A stretch of DNA of 52,351 nucleotides from Flavobacterium soyangense. GTDB taxonomy: Bacteria; Bacteroidota; Bacteroidia; Flavobacteriales; Flavobacteriaceae. The notes below the pieces were generated by a model. It was not told where the DNA came from, ran no database searches, and saw only the letters and a list, made by a program, of their open reading frames with translations. This document shows positions 18,358 to 26,916 of the stretch, in pieces; within the stretch, counting starts at the first letter, position 1; each line of letters starts with the position of its first letter. The position numbers were made by a program, and so were the translations under genes. The stretch lies in assembly GCF_015277675.1 (NCBI RefSeq), contig NZ_JADHEC010000026.1, positions 1 through 52,351 on the forward strand, read 5' to 3'.

Positions 18358-19398
18358 ATGAGTTTTAATATAAATAATCTTGTTCGAGAAAACGTTAAGT
18401 CGATGAAGCCTTATTCTTCGGCACGTGATGAATTTGAGGATTTTGACACCGCCGATATGATTTTCTTGGATGCCAATGAAAATCCATTCCAAAATGGCGT
18501 GAATCGCTATCCAGATCCACAACAAAGCAGCGTGAAAGCAGTTTTGGCGCAGCAAAAAAAGGTACAAACCAATCAAATTTTGCTCGGAAACGGAAGTGAC
18601 GAGGTTTTGGATTTGATTTTTAGGGCTTTTTGCGAGCCCAAAGTAGATAATGTAATCACTTTGCCGCCAACCTACGGAATGTATAGCGTCTTGTCCAACA
18701 TAAATGCCGTTGAAAACAGGGAAGTTTTGCTTTCGGAAGATTTTCAGCCACAAGTCGAAAAGATTTTAGAAGCTGTTGATGAAAACACGAAAATTCTATT
18801 CTTGTGTTCTCCAAATAACCCGACCGCCAATTCATTTTCGGATGAAAGTGTAGCCTATTTATTGAAAAATTTTGAAGGATTGGTTGTAATCGATGAAGCC
18901 TATATTGATTTCTCAAAAAAACAAAGTTGGATGAATGAATTGGACGAATATCCAAATTTGGTTATCACGCAAACACTTTCAAAAGCGTATGGTTTGGCAG
19001 GAATCCGATTGGGAATTTGTTATGCTTCGGCTGCAATAATTTCGGTTTTAAACAAAATAAAACCACCATACAACGTCAATGAATTGACACAGTTAAGAGC
19101 TTTGGAAAGATTGAGTAATCTTGAAAAAATAAAATTTGAAATAGCTTCGATTATAACACAAAGAGATCAATTACTTAAAGTATTGGTTGATATAAAATTT
19201 GTTGAAAAAATCTATCCAACTGAGGCCAATTTTATTTTGATAAAAGTGGATGATGCCAATAAAAGATACGACGAATTGATCACCAAAGGAATTGTAATTC
19301 GAAATAGAACAACACAAGCTTTATGTGAAAACACTTTACGTTTGACGATTGGAACTGAGGTTGAAAACAAGAAATTAATGGAAGCCTTGCAAGCTTAA
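18358..19398 (+). CDS. hisC: Histidinol-phosphate aminotransferase (HisC)
   Basis: 346-aa class I/II PLP aminotransferase. It transfers the amino group of glutamate to imidazole acetol phosphate. Visible signatures are LDANENPF at the N-terminus, LLGNGSDEVLDLIFRAF, CSPNNPTAN, VIDEAYIDFS and the PLP-lysine segment TLSKAYGLAGIRLG. Spacer to hisD is 78 bp; a long palindrome follows the gene. Confidence 0.96.
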   Translation: MSFNINNLVRENVKSMKPYSSARDEFEDFDTADMIFLDANENPFQNGVNRYPDPQQSSVKAVLAQQKKVQTNQILLGNGSDEVLDLIFRAFCEPKVDNVITLPPTYGMYSVLSNINAVENREVLLSEDFQPQVEKILEAVDENTKILFLCSPNNPTANSFSDESVAYLLKNFEGLVVIDEAYIDFSKKQSWMNELDEYPNLVITQTLSKAYGLAGIRLGICYASAAIISVLNKIKPPYNVNELTQLRALERLSNLEKIKFEIASIITQRDQLLKVLVDIKFVEKIYPTEANFILIKVDDANKRYDELITKGIVIRNRTTQALCENTLRLTIGTEVENKKLMEALQA

Positions 19399-19399
19399 T

Positions 19400-19436
19400 T
19401 TACACCTGACAGGTTTTTAAAACTTGTCAGGTGTAA
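19400..19436. repeat. REP-like palindrome hisC-hisB
   Basis: 18-bp arms around one base, core ACCTGACAGGTTTT / AAAACTTGTCAGGT, with one mismatch (a G-T pair in RNA). It begins two bases after the hisC stop. Related palindromes occur at 22646 and 23453. Confidence 0.8.
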
Positions 19437-19454
19437 TCAAAAAAAATAAATCAA

Positions 19455-20591
19455 ATGAAAAAAATACTATTTATAGATCGTGATGGAACAATGGTTTTAG
19501 AACCCAACGATTATCAATTGGACAGTTTCGAAAAATTGGAATTCTATCCAAAAGCCTTTCAATATCTAGGAAAAATTGCTGCCGAATTGGATTTCGAATT
19601 GGTAATGGCGACCAATCAAGACGGTTTGGGAACGGATTCACACCCGGAATCCAACTTTTGGCCGGTGCATAATTTGGTGATGAAAGCTTTCGAAAATGAA
19701 GGAGTTGTATTTAGCGAAGTGCTGATTGACAAAACTTTTCCACACGAAAACGCACCAACACGCAAGCCTGCAACGGGTTTATTGACAAAATACATCAACA
19801 ATCCAGAATATGATTTAGAAAATTCATTTGTCATTGGAGACAGAATCACCGACGTGGAATTAGCTAAAAATTTGGGTTCAAAAGCGATTTTTATCAGCAC
19901 GGACGAGGAATTAGGAAGTGATGAGATTTCGTCCAAAAGACACGAATTGGATGCTGTTATTGCTTTGCAAACCACAGAATGGAAAACGATTTACGAATTT
20001 TTGAAACTGGAAGAACGTTCGGCTTCTATCACCAGAAAAACCAATGAAACCGATATATACATCAACTTAAACTTGGATGGAACAGGAAAAAGTAAAATCG
20101 ATACCGGAATTGCTTTTTTCGACCATATGTTAGACCAAATCGCGCGCCACGGACAAATGGACTTGGAAGTTATCGTAAAAGGTGATTTAGAAGTTGATGA
20201 ACACCACACGATTGAAGATACGGCGATTGCCTTGGGAGAAGTTTTTGCCAAAGCATTAGGAAATAAATTAGGAATTGAACGTTACGGTTTTTGTCTACCA
20301 ATGGACGACTGTTTATCTCAAGTGGCCATTGATTTTGGTGGTAGAAACTGGTTGGTTTGGGAAACTGAATTCAGACGCGAAATGGTGGGTAAAATGCCAA
20401 CAGAAATGTTTTTGCATTTCTTTAAATCGTTTTCAGACGGAGCAAAAGCCAACATCAACATCAAAGCCGAAGGAACGAACGAGCATCACAAAATTGAAGC
20501 GATTTTTAAGGCATTCGCCAAAGCGATAAAAGTGGCCGTGAAACGAGATACGGAGAAAATGATTTTGCCAAGTACAAAAGGAATGCTTTAA
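19455..20591 (+). CDS. hisB: Bifunctional histidinol-phosphatase / imidazoleglycerol-phosphate dehydratase (HisB)
   Basis: 378 aa with two domains. The N-terminal HAD phosphatase (about 1-165) has the FIDRDGTMV nucleophile motif and the [12 protein letters not shown] motif; it removes phosphate from histidinol phosphate. The C-terminal IGPD domain (about 185-378) has [27 protein letters not shown] and [19 protein letters not shown], which hold the Mn-binding histidines. The fusion is as in enteric bacteria and most Flavobacteriia. Confidence 0.97.
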   Translation: MKKILFIDRDGTMVLEPNDYQLDSFEKLEFYPKAFQYLGKIAAELDFELVMATNQDGLGTDSHPESNFWPVHNLVMKAFENEGVVFSEVLIDKTFPHENAPTRKPATGLLTKYINNPEYDLENSFVIGDRITDVELAKNLGSKAIFISTDEELGSDEISSKRHELDAVIALQTTEWKTIYEFLKLEERSASITRKTNETDIYINLNLDGTGKSKIDTGIAFFDHMLDQIARHGQMDLEVIVKGDLEVDEHHTIEDTAIALGEVFAKALGNKLGIERYGFCLPMDDCLSQVAIDFGGRNWLVWETEFRREMVGKMPTEMFLHFFKSFSDGAKANINIKAEGTNEHHKIEAIFKAFAKAIKVAVKRDTEKMILPSTKGML

Positions 20592-20601
20592 AGTTAGCAT
20601 T

Positions 20602-20635
20602 TCCTGCAAGGTTTTTTTTCAAACCTTGTAGGTAT
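20602..20635. repeat. Left inverted repeat of the HNH cassette
   Basis: A palindrome-bearing 34-mer (TCCTGCAAGG, T-tract, AAACCTTGTAGGTAT). It is the reverse complement of 21244-21276 except for one T in the T-tract. Internally it forms CCTGCAAGGTTT / AAACCTTGTAGG, like the REP-like elements elsewhere in the operon. Confidence 0.85.
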
Positions 20636-20670
20636 TAATATTGAGTTTCATAACATAGTAAAATTAGAAT

Positions 20671-21234
20671 ATGACTAAAACAGAATTTGTATTTAAAGAC
20701 CTAATGGTAAAAGAACATTTGTTTTATGCTTATGCTAATTTAGCAATGGCTCATACAGCAGTCGATAAAAATCAAACCAAATATGACAGATTTAATTATA
20801 TAATTAGATCTAAATTATACAAAGGATTATTGACAGGAACGATGAATATTAGAACTCTTTTTGATGATGAAAAAGTAAAACTTTCTGTCGGTACAAAATG
20901 TAATTATTGTAATTCGACAGAGCAACTTGCATTAGACCATATTTTAGCGCAAAAATTAGGAGGAAAAGACATTGGAGATAATTTGATTTATGCTTGTAAA
21001 AGTTGTAATAGTTCAAAAGGGAAAAAAGATTTAATGGAATGGATGATTTTTAAAGGAGAAGATTTTTTACCATTAATGATTATTCGACGATATTTAAAAT
21101 TAGTAATTACTTATTGTCAAGAAAATAATCTTATGGATTTAAAAATTTCAGAAATAGAACTTGACAAAATTCCATTTAAACTAGTTTTAATTCCAGTTAA
21201 ATATCCAACACCTGATAAATTAAGACTTATTTAA
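20671..21234 (+). CDS. HNH endonuclease-domain protein inserted in the his operon
   Basis: 187 aa. The central HNH module has paired cysteines C77xxC80 and C109xxC112, an LDHILAQ core with Asp89-His90, and NLIYACKSCNSSKG. This is the zinc-stabilised HNH form (McrA-like). The flanking helical parts are unassigned. The gene sits between hisB and hisH, is not part of histidine synthesis, is more AT-rich than its neighbours, and is bracketed by long inverted repeats at 20602-20635 and 21244-21276. It could be a homing-type or defence-linked nuclease. Family is clear; function is not. Confidence 0.82.
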   Translation: MTKTEFVFKDLMVKEHLFYAYANLAMAHTAVDKNQTKYDRFNYIIRSKLYKGLLTGTMNIRTLFDDEKVKLSVGTKCNYCNSTEQLALDHILAQKLGGKDIGDNLIYACKSCNSSKGKKDLMEWMIFKGEDFLPLMIIRRYLKLVITYCQENNLMDLKISEIELDKIPFKLVLIPVKYPTPDKLRLI

Positions 21235-21243
21235 AACATAATT

Positions 21244-21276
21244 ATACCTACAAGGTTTGAAAAAAACCTTGCAGGA
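21244..21276. repeat. Right inverted repeat of the HNH cassette
   Basis: 33-mer ATACCTACAAGG ... CCTTGCAGGA. It matches the left repeat (20602-20635) in inverted orientation, differing only by one base in the homopolymer. Together they enclose the HNH gene exactly. Confidence 0.85.
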
Positions 21277-21290
21277 ACAAAAAGAATAAA

Positions 21291-21872
21291 ATGAAAATAG
21301 TAATCATAAATTACGGAGCAGGAAACATTCAGAGCATTATGTTTGCCATCGAAAGACTGGGCTATAAAGCCGTTTTGAGCAACAATCCGGACGAAATAAA
21401 GGCAGCTGACAAAGTCATTTTTCCAGGAGTGGGAGAAGCAAGTTGTGCAATGAAAATGCTCCAGGAAAGCGGTTTGGATACTTTGATTCCAAGGCTTAAA
21501 CAGCCCGTTTTCGGAATTTGTTTGGGGATGCAGTTGATGTGTAATTTTTCCGAGGAAGGAAATACAAATGGATTGGGTATTTTTGACGTAGATGTGATGA
21601 AATTTACGCCAAAAGTGAAAGTGCCGCAAATGGGTTGGAATCAAATTTACAATTTGAAATCAGATCTGTTCAAAGGAATCGCCGAAAACGAATACATGTA
21701 TTTGGTACACAGTTTTTATGCGCCTCTTTGTGCCGAAACGATTGCCACAACCAATTACGAGCTGGAATATTCCTCGGCCTTGGAAAATGACAATTTCTAT
21801 GGCGCGCAATTTCATCCGGAAAAAAGTGGTGATATTGGGGAACAGATTCTGGCAAATTTTTTAAAATTATAA
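21291..21872 (+). CDS. hisH: Imidazole glycerol phosphate synthase, glutaminase subunit (HisH)
   Basis: 193-aa class I glutamine amidotransferase that supplies ammonia to HisF. The nucleophile motif is FGICLGMQLM (Cys near residue 77) and the His/Glu pair is AQFHPEKSGD near the C-terminus. The N-terminal IVIINYGAGNIQS is typical. The start lies 14 bp after the right repeat of the HNH cassette, so its translation and transcription level may be affected by the insertion. Confidence 0.97.
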   Translation: MKIVIINYGAGNIQSIMFAIERLGYKAVLSNNPDEIKAADKVIFPGVGEASCAMKMLQESGLDTLIPRLKQPVFGICLGMQLMCNFSEEGNTNGLGIFDVDVMKFTPKVKVPQMGWNQIYNLKSDLFKGIAENEYMYLVHSFYAPLCAETIATTNYELEYSSALENDNFYGAQFHPEKSGDIGEQILANFLKL

Positions 21873-21926
21873 ATAAAGTTGAGGCCTTTAAGACTTTTGA
21901 CTTTCAAACATTAAGACTAAATAGGA

Positions 21927-22664
21927 ATGAGAATAATACCTGCAATAGATATCATCGATGGAAAATGTGTTCGCTTATCGAAAGGCGATTACAATACCAA
22001 AATTATATACAACGAAAACCCGCTGGAAGTGGCAAAATCATTCGAAGCGCATGGAATCGAATATTTACATTTGGTGGATTTAGACGGAGCAAAATCCAGC
22101 AAAATCGTCAATTATAAAATATTGGAACAAATCGCTTCGCAAACCAAACTGAAAATTGATTTTGGTGGCGGATTAAAAGCAGATTCTGATTTGAAAATCG
22201 CTTTTGAATCGGGAGCCAACCAAATCACGGGAGGAAGTATAGCCGTGAAAAACAGAGAGACATTCGAAAGATGGATTGAGCAATACGGTTCTGACAAAAT
22301 CATTCTTGGTGCTGATGCCAATAACGAAAAAGTAGCTGTTTCGGGTTGGTTAGAAGATTCTGATGAAGATTTGGTTCCCTTTATTCAGGACTATCAAAAC
22401 AAAGGAATTCAGTACGTAATTTGCACCGATATTGCCAAAGACGGAATGCTCGAAGGGCCAAGTTTTGATCTGTATGCCAAGATTTTAGAACAAGCAAAAG
22501 GAATAAAACTGATTGCTTCGGGTGGAATTTCGAAATTTGATGAACTACCAAAGTTGGCTGAATTAGGTTGCGAAGGAACGATAATCGGCAAAGCAATTTA
22601 CGAAGGAAGAATTTCGTTGAAACAATTGGAAAATTATATCATAACAAACCTGACAGGTATTTAA
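21927..22664 (+). CDS. hisA: ProFAR isomerase (HisA)
   Basis: 245-aa TIM barrel that isomerises ProFAR to PRFAR. It shows [21 protein letters not shown] with the catalytic Asp8, the half-barrel phosphate motif FGGGLKAD, and [13 protein letters not shown]. The last residues (TNLTGI) are encoded by the first arm of a REP-like palindrome at 22646-22678, so the C-terminus was probably altered by repeat insertion. Confidence 0.97.
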   Translation: MRIIPAIDIIDGKCVRLSKGDYNTKIIYNENPLEVAKSFEAHGIEYLHLVDLDGAKSSKIVNYKILEQIASQTKLKIDFGGGLKADSDLKIAFESGANQITGGSIAVKNRETFERWIEQYGSDKIILGADANNEKVAVSGWLEDSDEDLVPFIQDYQNKGIQYVICTDIAKDGMLEGPSFDLYAKILEQAKGIKLIASGGISKFDELPKLAELGCEGTIIGKAIYEGRISLKQLENYIITNLTGI

Positions 22665-22678
22665 AACCTGACAGGTTT
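22646..22678. repeat. REP-like palindrome overlapping the hisA 3' end
   Basis: AAACCTGACAGGT ... ACCTGACAGGTTT. The arms are palindromic except for the central base of each CCTGACAGG. The left arm supplies the last codons and the stop of hisA. Same core as 19400 and 23453. Confidence 0.75.
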
Positions 22679-22690
22679 AATCAATAAATT

Positions 22691-23446
22691 ATGCTTACTA
22701 AAAGAATAATCCCTTGCCTCGACATTAAAAACGGACGAACCGTAAAAGGTGTTAATTTCATAGATTTGCGCGATGCAGGTGATCCTGTGGAGTTGGCGAA
22801 AATCTATTCGGATGAAGGAGCTGACGAATTGGTTTTCCTAGATATTTCGGCAACAGAAGAACGCAGAAAAACCCTGATTGACTTGGTTCGGAAAGTGGCA
22901 GCAACCATCAATATACCTTTTACCGTTGGCGGTGGAATTTCTTCCGTTTCTGATGTTGAAGCCTTGTTGCAAAACGGTGCCGACAAGGTTTCGATCAATA
23001 CTTCGGCAGTAAAAAATCCGCAGTTGATTAATGATTTGGCACAAAAATTTGGAAGCCAATGCGTTGTCGTTGCAATTGATGCCAAGCAAATTAATGGTAA
23101 ATGGATGGTGCATTTAGTGGGCGGAAAAATGCCAACCGAATTGAATTTATTTGATTGGGCAAAAGAAGTGGAGCAGCGTGGGGCAGGAGAAATCCTTTTT
23201 ACCTCAATGGATCACGACGGAACCAAAAATGGATTTGCCAATGAAGCTTTGGCAACATTGTCGGAAATAGTAAATATTCCGATAATTGCTTCCGGTGGAG
23301 CGGGAAATATGCAGCATTTTGTAGATACTTTTGTCGAAGGAAAATCAGATGCAGCATTGGCGGCAAGCGTATTTCATTTCAAAGAAATTGAAATCAAAAC
23401 CTTAAAAAAAGAACTTAAAAATAATAATATAGAAGTCAGGATATAA
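22691..23446 (+). CDS. hisF: Imidazole glycerol phosphate synthase, cyclase subunit (HisF)
   Basis: 251-aa TIM barrel that joins ammonia from HisH to PRFAR to make IGP and AICAR. Signatures are [19 protein letters not shown] with the catalytic Asp11, [28 protein letters not shown] with the second catalytic Asp, and [13 protein letters not shown]. Length and order after hisA are standard. Confidence 0.97.
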   Translation: MLTKRIIPCLDIKNGRTVKGVNFIDLRDAGDPVELAKIYSDEGADELVFLDISATEERRKTLIDLVRKVAATINIPFTVGGGISSVSDVEALLQNGADKVSINTSAVKNPQLINDLAQKFGSQCVVVAIDAKQINGKWMVHLVGGKMPTELNLFDWAKEVEQRGAGEILFTSMDHDGTKNGFANEALATLSEIVNIPIIASGGAGNMQHFVDTFVEGKSDAALAASVFHFKEIEIKTLKKELKNNNIEVRI

Positions 23447-23452
23447 CTAACT

Positions 23453-23485
23453 ATACCTGACAGGTTTTTAAAACCTGTCAGGTAT
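23453..23485. repeat. Perfect REP-like palindrome hisF-hisIE
   Basis: 33 nt with perfect 16-bp arms (ATACCTGACAGGTTTT) around one T. It lies six bases after the hisF stop. There is no U-run, so it is more likely a REP/RNA-processing element than a terminator. Confidence 0.85.
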
Positions 23486-23500
23486 ATTAATAAAAAAAAT

Positions 23501-24100
23501 ATGAATATAGATTTTTCAAAAAGTGCACACGGATTGATTCCGGCGATTATTCAGGACAGCGAAACCAAAAATGTTTTGATGCTCGGCTATATGAATGCAG
23601 AATCCTACCAAAAAACGTTGGACACCAAAAAAGTAACTTTCTTTAGCCGTTCCAAACTAAGACTTTGGACAAAAGGTGAGGAGAGCGGAAACTTTTTAAA
23701 TTTAGTAGATATCAAAAATGATTGTGATAATGACACACTTTTGATACAAGTTAAACCAGAAGGTCCTACTTGTCACACAGGTTCAGATACGTGTTGGCAA
23801 GAAACTAATAATCAGGAGTATGGATTTCTTTCTAAATTAGAAAAAACAATTACGCTTCGAAGAGAAAATGCGAGTTCCGAGAAGAGTTATGTAGCCTCAT
23901 TATTTGAAAAAGGCATCAATAAAATTGCTCAAAAAGTGGGCGAGGAAGCCGTGGAAGTTGTGATAGAAGCCAAAGACGACAACGATGATTTATTCCTGAA
24001 CGAAAGTGCTGATTTGCTTTTTCACTATCTAATTTTATTGCAGGCCAAAGGATTTCAATTGAATGACGTTGTCAATATATTAAAAAGTCGCCAGAAATAA
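23501..24100 (+). CDS. hisIE: Bifunctional PRA-CH / PRA-PH (HisIE)
   Basis: 199 aa. The N-terminal HisI domain (about 1-105) carries LGYMNAESY, FFSRSKLRLWTKGEESG and the Zn motif CHTGSDTCW; it hydrolyses the ring of PR-AMP. The C-terminal HisE domain (about 110-199) has INKIAQKVGEEAVEVVIEAK and the Glu-rich metal site; it hydrolyses PR-ATP to PR-AMP. It is the last gene of the operon and is followed by a strong terminator. Confidence 0.97.
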   Translation: MNIDFSKSAHGLIPAIIQDSETKNVLMLGYMNAESYQKTLDTKKVTFFSRSKLRLWTKGEESGNFLNLVDIKNDCDNDTLLIQVKPEGPTCHTGSDTCWQETNNQEYGFLSKLEKTITLRRENASSEKSYVASLFEKGINKIAQKVGEEAVEVVIEAKDDNDDLFLNESADLLFHYLILLQAKGFQLNDVVNILKSRQK

Positions 24101-24129
24101 CAGAGCATTCGCAACTAATTTTCATACAT

Positions 24130-24170
24130 AAAACCCAATAGTTTATTCATTTACTATTGGGTTTTCTTTT
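24130..24170 (+). terminator. his operon terminator
   Basis: Stem AAAACCCAATAGT / ACTATTGGGTTTTC with a ten-base loop, followed by a T-rich run. It marks the end of the his operon. Confidence 0.92.
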
Positions 24171-24232
24171 TTTCTTTTATATCCAATAGCAATCAACTAT
24201 ATTTACTTTTTATTACAAATTACAGTACTACA

Positions 24233-25369
24233 ATGCAAGAGATGAATTCAGGAAATACAATGATTAAGCAAGAATTAAATACCATAAAAAACGAATTAAA
24301 AATCCTTTTGAAAACTGATGAAGATGATTCACGACCAGTATATATTTCCGGGAATTTCAATAGTTGGATAACACAGGACAAAGACTTTTTGATGGAAAGA
24401 ATTGGAAATAATTTGTACCAATATGAATTTCCAAATGATTTTAATTACCCTGAAGAACTTTTATATAAATTCACCAAAGGAGATTGGAGTGAAGTCGAAA
24501 TTGACGCTCACGGAAACCGTACTGAAAACCGTTCGACCAAAAAACACAGCGGAATTCAAAATGAATATGTAGCGCGATGGAGAAGAAATTGGTTGCCGTT
24601 CAAGCAGTCTTTTTTACCGCAGGTACTGCTGATTTCGGATGAATTTGAAATTCCGCAACTCAATAAAACCAGAAAAATATGGGCATTGCTGCCACACGAT
24701 TATGATTCCACGAACGAAAGATATCCGGTAATGTATTTGCAGGATGCACAGAATTTATTCAATGAAGAGGCGCAATATGGGAATTGGGAAATTGATAAAA
24801 AACTGGCAGTAATGTCAGAATATAAAATTGGAAAAATCATAATTATAGCCATAGAACACGCCGAAAAAGACAGAATAAAGGAATATAATGTGGGCAAAAC
24901 AGTACTTGGAAAAGGACAAGGAAAAAAATACATCCGCTTTGTAACCGAAACCCTAAAACCTTTTGTGGACAGCAATTTCAGAACCAAAAAAGAACGTGAA
25001 TACACTGGGATAGGAGGGAGCTCGATGGGCGGATTGGTTAGTATTTTTAGTGGATTGCGCAATCCGGAAGTATACGGAAAATTGATGATTTTTTCGCCTT
25101 CACTTTGGGTGGTTCCAAAATTAAAAATTGACTCAGAATTAAAAGCTACGGATGATACAAAGATTTATTTGTATGCTGGCGGAGATGAAAGTGTGACTAT
25201 GATTGAGCACGTAAGAAATTTTAAGAAAAATATTCTTGCAAGTGAATTCGTGAAAGACAAAATGAAAATTAGTTTGAGCATTAATATGGTAGGAAAGCAT
25301 AACGAAACCTATTGGAGTGATGAATTTCCAAAGGCGATTGAATGGCTTTTTTTTAATTCAAAAGAATAA
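24233..25369 (+). CDS. Esterase (alpha/beta hydrolase) with N-terminal CBM48-like domain
   Basis: 378 aa without a signal peptide. Residues about 25-105 resemble an early-set/CBM48 domain (VYISGNFNSW, LYKFTKGDWSEVE). Residues about 135-378 form a pfam00756-type esterase with nucleophile elbow GGSSMGGLVS and a C-terminal catalytic His segment (GKHNETYW). Known relatives are IroE/Fes-like and S-formylglutathione hydrolase-like enzymes, which hydrolyse esters. In-frame ATGs at 24242 and 24260 are alternative starts. It begins the group of ligase/peptidase genes that extends to 39581; a second esterase of the same superfamily ends that group. Confidence 0.78.
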   Translation: MQEMNSGNTMIKQELNTIKNELKILLKTDEDDSRPVYISGNFNSWITQDKDFLMERIGNNLYQYEFPNDFNYPEELLYKFTKGDWSEVEIDAHGNRTENRSTKKHSGIQNEYVARWRRNWLPFKQSFLPQVLLISDEFEIPQLNKTRKIWALLPHDYDSTNERYPVMYLQDAQNLFNEEAQYGNWEIDKKLAVMSEYKIGKIIIIAIEHAEKDRIKEYNVGKTVLGKGQGKKYIRFVTETLKPFVDSNFRTKKEREYTGIGGSSMGGLVSIFSGLRNPEVYGKLMIFSPSLWVVPKLKIDSELKATDDTKIYLYAGGDESVTMIEHVRNFKKNILASEFVKDKMKISLSINMVGKHNETYWSDEFPKAIEWLFFNSKE

Positions 25370-25431
25370 CAACAAATGAAACGCCAATGACAATAGTCAT
25401 TAGCACACAGGAACATGGTTATAGGCGTTCC

Positions 25432-25453
25432 ACCTGCCTGTCGGCAGACAGGT
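25432..25453. repeat. Short palindromic REP-like element
   Basis: ACCTGCCTGTCGGCAGACAGGT: outer arms ACCTG/CAGGT and inner CTG/CAG around TCGG. From memory, CCTGCCTG...CAGACAGG elements recur in flavobacterial intergenic DNA. It lies in the leader of the next gene. Confidence 0.6.
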
Positions 25454-25483
25454 CTTTCAATAAAAAACAAATATTATAAACAG

Positions 25484-26914
25484 ATGAAAACAAATACAAT
25501 TAAAAATCTAGAAGGATTTTCAGGGACACTATTAATTCCTGTTTTTGAAACTTATGTCAAAAGTCTGGTTCCAATTGAATTCCACGGAGTTTCAGTTCAT
25601 TCAAAAGTTTTTTACGGAAAGAAAGAAACACATTATTTGGTCGAAAAATACGATAGCACGCATATTTTTATTGGCTTGGGTGCAGCCATAGATTATAAAT
25701 CATTGAAAACTACTTTCCGAAGAATTGCATCAAAACAAAAAGAATCTTTTGGTTCTAATGTAGCAGTGGTTATACCAGAACAATTTTCGGCTGAACAAGT
25801 TGAAGCTGCTATTTCCGGGCTATATTTAGGAACTTATGATTTGGGTCATTTCAAAAAAACAGAAAAACATCCATTTTTGAACGATGATTTTGAATTGTCC
25901 ATATTATCGAAAAAAGATTTCTCGGAAACGGTAATTAAAGCATTGAAAATTGCCAATGCACAACTTGAAATTTTGCATTTAGTCGATTTACCTCCAAATG
26001 TGGTCACACCTAAATACTTGTCCAATTGGGCAAACGAAAGTGGAAAAAAATTCGGTTTTGAGGTGGAGACTTTAGGTTTCGAAGCTGCTAAAAAAGCAGG
26101 ATTAGAAGCTTTTTTATCTGTGGGAAAAGGAAGTAACGAAGAACCTCAGTTTGTCATTATGAATTATGTTCCCGAAAACGCCAATGCCAAAACCAAACAC
26201 ATAGGTTTGGTTGGAAAAGGAATCACTTTTGACACAGGCGGTTTGAATATTAAAACTTCCGGAATGCTGCATATGAAATGTGATATGGCAGGTGGAGCTG
26301 CAGTTTTTGGAACAATGCAGCTGATTGCCGATTTAAAATTGCCGGTAAAAGTTACTGCAATTGTGCCTTGTGCCGAAAATTCAGTGGATGCCAAATCATT
26401 TTATCCTAGTGATGTTATTCAAAGTTACAGCGGACATTCAATAGAAATTATTGATACTGATGCCGAAGGAAGATTGGTTTTGGCCGATGGTTTATCCTAT
26501 TTAATCAAAAATTTTAAACCCGAATTTATTGTTGACATTGCAACTTTAACAGGAAGTGCAGTGGGAACTTTTGGTTACGATTGTGCTGCATTATTTACCA
26601 ACAATGAAACTGTCTCAAAGAAATTACAAGAATCTGGCGATTCTGTTGGAGAACGATTATGGCAATTACCGCTTTGGGATTGCTACAAACAAGATATAGA
26701 AAGCGACATTGCCGACGTGAAAAATTACAGCGGAAGGCCAGTTGCCGGAGCCATTTCTGCAGCTAAATTCCTGGAATATTTCACAGAAGAACACAAAGCC
26801 TGGGCGCATCTTGATATTGCCGGAGTTGCTTTTGGTGATGATGAATTTGCAAAAAGCAAACACGCAACGGCTTATGGTGTTCATCTATTGGCTAAATTCA
26901 TTGAAAATTTATAA
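25484..26914 (+). CDS. M17 leucyl aminopeptidase family protein
   Basis: 476 aa from ATG 25484 (MKTNTIKNLEG). An ATG at 25415 would translate through the palindrome (PPACRQTG) and is rejected. M17 enzymes are cytosolic di-zinc/manganese aminopeptidases that remove N-terminal residues. The active-site motifs are all present: VGKGITFDTGG, MKCDMAGGAAV and DTDAEGRLVLADG. The N-terminal domain is diverged from PepA. It is followed after 2 bp by an ATP-grasp gene, so the two are cotranscribed; pairing of a ligase with a peptidase suggests metabolism of a specific peptide. Confidence 0.9.
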   Translation: MKTNTIKNLEGFSGTLLIPVFETYVKSLVPIEFHGVSVHSKVFYGKKETHYLVEKYDSTHIFIGLGAAIDYKSLKTTFRRIASKQKESFGSNVAVVIPEQFSAEQVEAAISGLYLGTYDLGHFKKTEKHPFLNDDFELSILSKKDFSETVIKALKIANAQLEILHLVDLPPNVVTPKYLSNWANESGKKFGFEVETLGFEAAKKAGLEAFLSVGKGSNEEPQFVIMNYVPENANAKTKHIGLVGKGITFDTGGLNIKTSGMLHMKCDMAGGAAVFGTMQLIADLKLPVKVTAIVPCAENSVDAKSFYPSDVIQSYSGHSIEIIDTDAEGRLVLADGLSYLIKNFKPEFIVDIATLTGSAVGTFGYDCAALFTNNETVSKKLQESGDSVGERLWQLPLWDCYKQDIESDIADVKNYSGRPVAGAISAAKFLEYFTEEHKAWAHLDIAGVAFGDDEFAKSKHATAYGVHLLAKFIENL

Positions 26915-26916
26915 AT

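Noticed and set aside
23453..23485. Terminator between hisF and hisIE
   Set aside because: The palindrome has no U-run after it and hisIE must be transcribed; it is more likely a REP-like element.
25415..25483. N-terminal extension of the M17 peptidase
   Set aside because: It translates a palindromic repeat; ATG 25484 gives the natural start.
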